Positions 31,860 to 36,036 of a DNA stretch of 36,036 bases are shown here, piece after piece. The translations under genes and the position numbers were made by a program. Position 1 is the stretch's first letter. Each line of letters begins with the position of its first letter. Source of the DNA: Mobilicoccus sp032056465 (lineage in GTDB: Bacteria; Actinomycetota; Actinomycetes; Actinomycetales; Dermatophilaceae); assembly GCF_032056465.1 (NCBI RefSeq), contig NZ_DAMBCL010000034.1; one strand, written 5' to 3'. Under the pieces are notes generated by a model. It was not told where the DNA came from, made no database searches, and worked only from the letters and a program-made list of their open reading frames with translations.

Positions 31860-32957
31860 ATGCGGGCGATCTGGAAGGGGGCCGTGTCGTTCGGCCTCGT
31901 CACCGTGCCGGTGCGGCTGTACTCGGCGACCGAGAACCACGACATCCAGTTCCGGCAGGTGCGCGCCAGCGACGGCTCGCGCATCCGGTACAAGCGGGTG
32001 GCCGAGGCCGACGGCGAGGAGGTGCCCTACAACCAGATCACCAAGGGGTACGAGACCGCCGACGGCCGCATGGTCGTGCTCACCGACGACGACCTCGCCT
32101 CGCTGCCGAGCCGCAGCAGCAAGGAGATCAGCGTCGAGAAGTTCGTGCCCGCGCACGAGATCGACCCGATGCTGCTCGACAAGAGCTACTACCTCGAGCC
32201 CGAGGGCGCCGCGGCCAAGCCGTACGCGCTGCTCCGCGAGGCGCTGCGGGACACCGACCGCGTCGCCGTCGTCACGCTCTCGGTGCGCACGCGCCTCACG
32301 ATGGCGGTCCTGCGCGTCCGCGACGACGTCATCGTGTGCCAGACCATGCTGTGGCCCGACGAGATCCGCGCCGCCGACTTCGGTGTGTTGCAGGACGTCC
32401 CCGCTCCCAGCGAGAAGGAGGTCGCGATGGCGAACCTCCTCGTCGAATCCCTCGCCGGCGACTTCGAACCCAACGAGTACGAGGACGACTACGCCAAGGC
32501 GGTCGAGGACCTCGTCGCCCGCAAGATCGACGGCGCGAAGGCCGTCGCCGCCCCGGAGCCCGAGGAGGAGACCGGCCAGGTCGTCGACCTCCTCGCCGCG
32601 CTCCAGAAGTCCGTCGAGCGGGCGAAGGCCGGCCGCGCGGACGGGGGGAGTGCCGCGGAGAACGAGGACTCCGCGGAGAGCGACACGGCCACCGCCACGA
32701 CTCGTGCGGCGAAGAAGAGCACGGCGAAGAAGAGCACGGCGAAGCGGAGTGCCGCGAAGGGCGACTCGGGCGCAGACCAGGGGGCGACCGACGGCGAGTC
32801 GACGGCGAAGACGCCCGAGAAGTCGGCGGCGAAGAAGTCGACCGCGAAGAAGTCGACCGCGAAGAAGTCGACCGCCACGAACGCCACCGCCAAGAAGTCG
32901 GCGGCGAAGACATCGGACTCGACGGCCGAGGACGCCGGCGAGCGCAAGGCCGGCTGA
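31860..32957 (+). CDS. ku: Non-homologous end-joining protein Ku
   Basis: Homodimeric ring that binds double-strand ends and recruits LigD. The core begins MRAIWKGAVSFGLVTVPVRL and includes FRQVRASDGSRIRYKRVAEA, DKSYYLEPEG and LRVRDDVIVCQTMLWPDEIR. The core ends near residue 265. The last 100 residues are a Lys/Ala/Ser/Thr tail with repeated AKKST units, the kind of basic extension that strengthens DNA binding in some actinobacterial Ku proteins. Length is 365 residues. The ATG at 31860 follows GGGAGG. It shares an 88-bp divergent promoter region with the ligase gene. Confidence 0.96.
   Translation: MRAIWKGAVSFGLVTVPVRLYSATENHDIQFRQVRASDGSRIRYKRVAEADGEEVPYNQITKGYETADGRMVVLTDDDLASLPSRSSKEISVEKFVPAHEIDPMLLDKSYYLEPEGAAAKPYALLREALRDTDRVAVVTLSVRTRLTMAVLRVRDDVIVCQTMLWPDEIRAADFGVLQDVPAPSEKEVAMANLLVESLAGDFEPNEYEDDYAKAVEDLVARKIDGAKAVAAPEPEEETGQVVDLLAALQKSVERAKAGRADGGSAAENEDSAESDTATATTRAAKKSTAKKSTAKRSAAKGDSGADQGATDGESTAKTPEKSAAKKSTAKKSTAKKSTATNATAKKSAAKTSDSTAEDAGERKAG
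32713..32905 (+). repeat. 15-bp coding repeats in the Ku basic tail
   Basis: Two blocks of near-identical 15-bp units, aagaagagcacggcg and aagaagtcgaccgcg, each in two to three tandem copies, encode the AKKST units of the Ku tail. Such blocks can change copy number by slippage. Confidence 0.8.
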
Positions 32958-32958
32958 G

Positions 32959-33831
32959 GTGCCCGAGGGACACACCATCCACGCCCAGGCGCGGCGACTC
33001 GACCGGGCCTTCCAGGGGCGGCCGGTGCGGGTGAGCAGCCCGCAGGGGCGGTTCGCGGAGTCCGCGGCATTGCTCGACGGCGGTGTCTTCGAGGGGGCCG
33101 AGGCGGCGGGCAAGCACCTGTTCCTCCATCACGAGGGCGACCGGATCGTCCACGTCCACCTGGGGCTCATCGGGGCGTTCTCCGTCCTGCCGCACGGGTG
33201 CGGCGACGGTGACGTGCCGGTCACGGGGGCGGTGCGCCTGCGCCTCCGCGACGACGCCCACGTCGCCGACCTCCGGGGCCCGAACGTGTGCGCGCTCATC
33301 ACCGACGAGACGCGTGAGTCGGTGCTCGCCCGGCTCGGGCCCGACCCGTTGCGTGAGGACGCCGACCCCGACCGGGCGTGGGCGAAGATCTCCCGCAGCG
33401 GCCGGTCGATCGCCGAACTGCTCATGGACCAGTCGGTCGTCGCGGGGGTGGGCAACGTCTACCGCTGTGAGGTGCTCTTCCGGCACCGCGTCGACCCGTT
33501 CCGTCCGGGCCGGGAGATCCGGCGGGCCACGTGGACCGCCGTGTGGGACGACATCGCCACGCTCCTGCCCCTCGGGGTCGCGTACGGGCAGATCCTCACG
33601 ATGACCGACCAGGTCGAGGACGCGCAGGCCTGGCTCGCCCGGGCACCGGAGGAGGTCGGGGCCTACACCGCGACCCTCACCGGCGCGGCCCACGGCACCC
33701 ACTTCGAGCGGCGGTTCTCCGTCTACAAGAGGACCGGTGAGCCGTGCCGCGTGTGCGGGAGCACGATCCGCACCGAGAAGGTCGCCGGACGGCAGCTCTA
33801 CTGGTGTGGCCGCTGCCAGCGCCGCAGGTGA
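32959..33831 (+). CDS. nei: Formamidopyrimidine-DNA glycosylase family protein, endonuclease VIII (Nei) type
   Basis: Base-excision repair glycosylase/lyase for oxidised bases. The mature N-terminus PEGHTIHAQARRLD gives the catalytic Pro2-Glu3, and the PEGHT form is typical of the Nei branch. The helix-two-turn-helix is GVGNVYRCEVLFRHRVDPF. The C-terminal zinc finger is CRVCGSTIRTEK followed by YWCGRC. Length is 290 residues. The GTG start lies one base after the ku stop, so translation is coupled to ku. Mono-functional details of substrate choice cannot be read from sequence. Confidence 0.94.
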   Translation: MPEGHTIHAQARRLDRAFQGRPVRVSSPQGRFAESAALLDGGVFEGAEAAGKHLFLHHEGDRIVHVHLGLIGAFSVLPHGCGDGDVPVTGAVRLRLRDDAHVADLRGPNVCALITDETRESVLARLGPDPLREDADPDRAWAKISRSGRSIAELLMDQSVVAGVGNVYRCEVLFRHRVDPFRPGREIRRATWTAVWDDIATLLPLGVAYGQILTMTDQVEDAQAWLARAPEEVGAYTATLTGAAHGTHFERRFSVYKRTGEPCRVCGSTIRTEKVAGRQLYWCGRCQRRR

Positions 33832-33860
33832 CCACCCCCACACCGGGGCCTGCTCGACCC

Positions 33861-33922
33861 GATGACGTCATCGAATGGGGGGCTATGACCCTGGAGTCGG
33901 TGACGTCACCGATGACGTCATC
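33861..33922. promoter_or_regulatory. Cluster of three 12-bp palindromes upstream of panB
   Basis: GATGACGTCATC at 33861-33872, GGTGACGTCACC at 33899-33910 and GATGACGTCATC at 33911-33922 are each perfect palindromes on a TGACGTCA core. The last two abut. The cluster lies in the 138-bp gap before panB, 35-97 bp upstream of its -10. It looks like a multi-site operator for a dimeric regulator; the regulator is not known. Confidence 0.7.
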
Positions 33923-33956
33923 CGGTGCGGGGTGGGCGGTTCGTCCCGGGCACTTC

Positions 33957-33962
33957 TAGGCT
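33957..33962 (+). promoter_or_regulatory. Candidate panB -10 element, implying a leaderless mRNA
   Basis: TAGGCT fits TANNNT and ends 7 bp before the panB ATG. No Shine-Dalgarno sequence is present before that ATG. Transcription would begin at or right before the start codon. Confidence 0.5.
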
Positions 33963-33969
33963 GACGCCC

Positions 33970-34929
33970 ATGCGCACGACGTTGCGGGACATCGCCCGCC
34001 TCCACGCCGAGGGTCGCCGCTTCACGATGGTGACGGCGTACGACTACACGAGTGCCCGGCTCGCCGAGCGGGCCGGCATCCCCCTCATCCTCGTCGGTGA
34101 CTCCCTGGGCATGGTCGTCCAGGGGCACGACTCGACGCTGCCGGTGACGGTCGACGACATCGTCTACCACGCGCGGTCGGTGGTCCGGGGGTGCGAGACG
34201 CCGCTCGTCGTCGGTGACCTGCCGTTCCTCACGTACGCGACGACGACCGAGGCCATCGACGCCGCGCGCCGGGTCATGGCCGAGGGCGGGTGCGGGTCGG
34301 TCAAGCTCGAGGGCGGACGAGCCGTGGCCGGCACCGTGCGGACCCTCGTCGACGCGGGCGTGCCGGTCATGGGTCACCTCGGGTTCACGCCGCAGTCCCA
34401 GCACGCCATCGGCCTACGCGTCCAGGGTCGGGACGCGGGGGCGGCACGGGCTCTCGTCCTCGACGCCCTCGCCCTCCAGGAGGCCGGAGCCTGGGCGATC
34501 GTGCTCGAACTCGTCCCCGCGCCCCTCGCCCGGGAGGTCACCGCGCTCCTCGACATCCCGACGATCGGCATCGGCGCGGGACCGCACACCTCCGGCGAGG
34601 TCCAGGTGTGGCACGACGTCCTCGGCCTGTTCGACGCTCACGTGCCGCGGCACACGCGGCGGTTCGCCACACTCGGCGACGACGCCGTCGAGGCGTTGCG
34701 CGCCCTCGCCTCCGAGGTCGAGGCCGGCACGTTCCCCGGCCCGGAGAACAGTGCGCGGATGGACGAGGACGCCCTCGCCGCAGAGCTCGCAGGGCTCGGC
34801 CTCCCCGTCGACGGTGAGTCCGGGGGTGGGAACACTGCCGGGAAGAACGGTGACCGGCAGGGCAACGCTGGTACGGGCGGTGCCGGTGTGGGCGGCGACG
34901 GGGCGGGTCGCGCCGAGGTGGAGGCGTGA
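33970..34929 (+). CDS. panB: 3-methyl-2-oxobutanoate hydroxymethyltransferase
   Basis: First committed step of pantothenate synthesis: ketoisovalerate to ketopantoate with methylene-tetrahydrofolate. Conserved parts are MVTAYDYTSARLAERAGIP, LVGDSLGMVVQGHDSTLPVT, VKLEGGRAVAGT, MGHLGFTPQS and TIGIGAGPHTSGEVQVWHD. The C-terminal 45 residues are a Gly/Asn/Asp-rich tail not found in the enzyme core. Length is 319 residues. The ATG at 33970 has no ribosome-binding site and is probably leaderless. It overlaps panC by 4 bp. Confidence 0.96.
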   Translation: MRTTLRDIARLHAEGRRFTMVTAYDYTSARLAERAGIPLILVGDSLGMVVQGHDSTLPVTVDDIVYHARSVVRGCETPLVVGDLPFLTYATTTEAIDAARRVMAEGGCGSVKLEGGRAVAGTVRTLVDAGVPVMGHLGFTPQSQHAIGLRVQGRDAGAARALVLDALALQEAGAWAIVLELVPAPLAREVTALLDIPTIGIGAGPHTSGEVQVWHDVLGLFDAHVPRHTRRFATLGDDAVEALRALASEVEAGTFPGPENSARMDEDALAAELAGLGLPVDGESGGGNTAGKNGDRQGNAGTGGAGVGGDGAGRAEVEA

Positions 34930-35777
34930 AGGTCGTGACGACGCGGGCGGAGGTCCGCGAGGAGCGGGCCGCTCTCGGGCGGCTCGGGTTCGTCCCGACG
35001 ATGGGGTACCTCCACGACGGGCACCTGAGCCTCGTCCGGGAGGCGAGAGCCCGGAGCGAGCACGTCGCCGCCTCGATCTTCGTCAACCCGACGCAGTTCG
35101 GCCCCGGCGAGGACCTCGCGAGCTACCCCCGTGACCCCGAGCGCGACCTCGCGCTGCTCGAGGAGGCCGGTGTCGATCTCGTCTGGCTGCCCCAGCCGGG
35201 GGACGTCTATCCCTCGGGGTTCGCGACGTCCGTCGAGGTCGGGGATGTCGCCGACGTGCTCGAGGGGGCCTCACGGCCCGGGCACTTCCGGGGGGTGGCG
35301 ACCGTCGTCGCGATCCTCCTCGGAGTCGTACGTCCCGACCTCCTCCTCGTCGGGCAGAAGGACCTGCAGCAGTCCGTCGTCCTGCGGCGCCTGGCCGCCG
35401 ACCTCTCGCTCGTCGACGAGGTCGTCGTGTGCCCGACGGGCCGCGAACCCGACGGACTCGCGCTGAGCAGCCGCAACGCCTACCTCGACGAGGAGGACCG
35501 CCGCGCCGCGACCGTGTTGTCCCGGGCGTTGCGGGCCGGACGGGCCGCATACGACGCGGGCGAGCGCGACGCGGAGACGCTGCGCCGCGTCATCCGCGAC
35601 GTCGTCGCCGCCGAACCCCGCGCCGAGATCGACTACGTGAGCCTCGCCGACCCCGAGACCCTCGTCGAACTCCAGGGTCCGGTCGATCGCGCCGCCGCGT
35701 CGATGGCCGTCCGCGTCGGCCGTCCCCGCCTCCTCGACAACACGCTGCTCCACGCTCCGGACCCCGGCCTGGGGTGA
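34926..35777 (+). CDS. panC: Pantothenate synthetase
   Basis: Joins pantoate and beta-alanine with ATP to make pantothenate. The nucleotide-binding PTMGYLHDGHLSLVR, FVNPTQFGPGEDL, GVVRPDLLLVGQKDLQQ and LALSSRNAYL motifs are all present. Length is 283 residues. The GTG start at 34926 overlaps the panB stop (GTGA), giving a coupled panBC pair. panD is not in the window. Confidence 0.96.
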   Translation: MKVVTTRAEVREERAALGRLGFVPTMGYLHDGHLSLVREARARSEHVAASIFVNPTQFGPGEDLASYPRDPERDLALLEEAGVDLVWLPQPGDVYPSGFATSVEVGDVADVLEGASRPGHFRGVATVVAILLGVVRPDLLLVGQKDLQQSVVLRRLAADLSLVDEVVVCPTGREPDGLALSSRNAYLDEEDRRAATVLSRALRAGRAAYDAGERDAETLRRVIRDVVAAEPRAEIDYVSLADPETLVELQGPVDRAAASMAVRVGRPRLLDNTLLHAPDPGLG

Positions 35778-35842
35778 GGACCCGCGCGGGCGGGTGTGCG
35801 CCCCCTCGACGTCGGCGGTGCTCCCGAGGCGGGCTTCCTGCA

Positions 35843-35856
35843 CCCCCGTTAGGGGG
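35843..35856 (+). terminator. Short hairpin after panC
   Basis: CCCCC, loop GTTA, GGGGG is a compact 5-bp G-C hairpin 65 bp after the panC stop. It is a possible terminator, though no T-run follows. Confidence 0.35.
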
Positions 35857-35950
35857 AGCATCGGCGGGGGCGGAGGTGTGTCGGCGTGGTTCGGGCAGCG
35901 CCTCGGGTGTTCGGGGTGTGGCGGTCGGCCTAGCGGGACCGGCTCGCCGT

Positions 35951-36036
35951 GCTCGACCGGCCGGCGTGCTCGACCGGCCGGCGTGCTCGACCGGCCGGCG
36001 TGCTCGACCGGCCGGCGTGCTCGACCGGCCGGCGTG
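35951..36036. repeat. 17-bp perfect tandem repeat running off the right edge
   Basis: gctcgaccggccggcgt occurs five times without change at 35951, 35968, 35985, 36002 and 36019, and the window ends as the next unit begins. Each unit contains the palindrome CCGGCCGG. The period is not a multiple of three. No ORF was recognised through it, and there are no spacers. Confidence 0.92.

Overview
This window comes from a very GC-rich actinobacterium. Almost every codon ends in G or C, many genes start with GTG, and ATGA/GTGA overlaps are common. The gene content is typically actinobacterial: Lsr2, a DtxR/IdeR iron box, Ku/LigD end joining, delta' next to thymidylate kinase, and a dacB-tilS-hpt-fol block. 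A NrfHA ammonification cluster together with this gene order suggests the Micrococcales, near Intrasporangiaceae/Dermatophilaceae. That placement is inference.

Layout. 1-5.4 kb: a CDP-alcohol phosphatidyltransferase-like protein with a repetitive N-terminus, a non-coding array of 52-bp tandem repeats, tmk-holB, a secreted S33-type lipoprotein hydrolase, and tRNA-Thr(CGT), whose 3' end is duplicated about 290 bp downstream. 5.4-8.5 kb: an iron-box-controlled gene of unknown function, a small cysteine-rich DUF1540-like gene (minus strand), and an intracellular-type M4 metalloprotease (minus strand). 8.5-18 kb: a respiratory nitrite ammonification module. It holds a NarX/NarL-like two-component pair, the NrfH quinol dehydrogenase, the pentaheme NrfA nitrite reductase, a TPR protein, and a full System II cytochrome c maturation set (CcdA, ResB, CcsB/ResC, TlpA/ResA). 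Together these could sense a signal, assemble nine c-type hemes outside the membrane, and reduce nitrite to ammonium with menaquinol electrons. 18-20.5 kb: cardiolipin synthase and CutA. 20.7-28.5 kb: ppa (minus), then dacB, a HExxH metalloprotease-like protein, tilS, hpt, folE, folP and a folB-folK fusion. The ftsH gene usually found between hpt and folE is absent. 28.5-29.8 kb: a small membrane protein, lsr2 with a palindromic site upstream, and a FhuF-like iron-sulfur protein. 29.8-33.8 kb: non-homologous end joining, with separate LigD polymerase and ligase genes (minus) divergent from ku, and a nei-type glycosylase directly behind ku. 33.8-35.8 kb: panB-panC behind three 12-bp palindromes built on TGACGTCA. 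The window ends inside a 17-bp tandem repeat.

No transposase, integrase, CRISPR array or rRNA is visible. The least explained items are the 52-bp array, the palindrome cluster before panB, the AT-rich inverted repeat before the cytochrome maturation operon, the palindrome before lsr2, and the tRNA-Thr scar.
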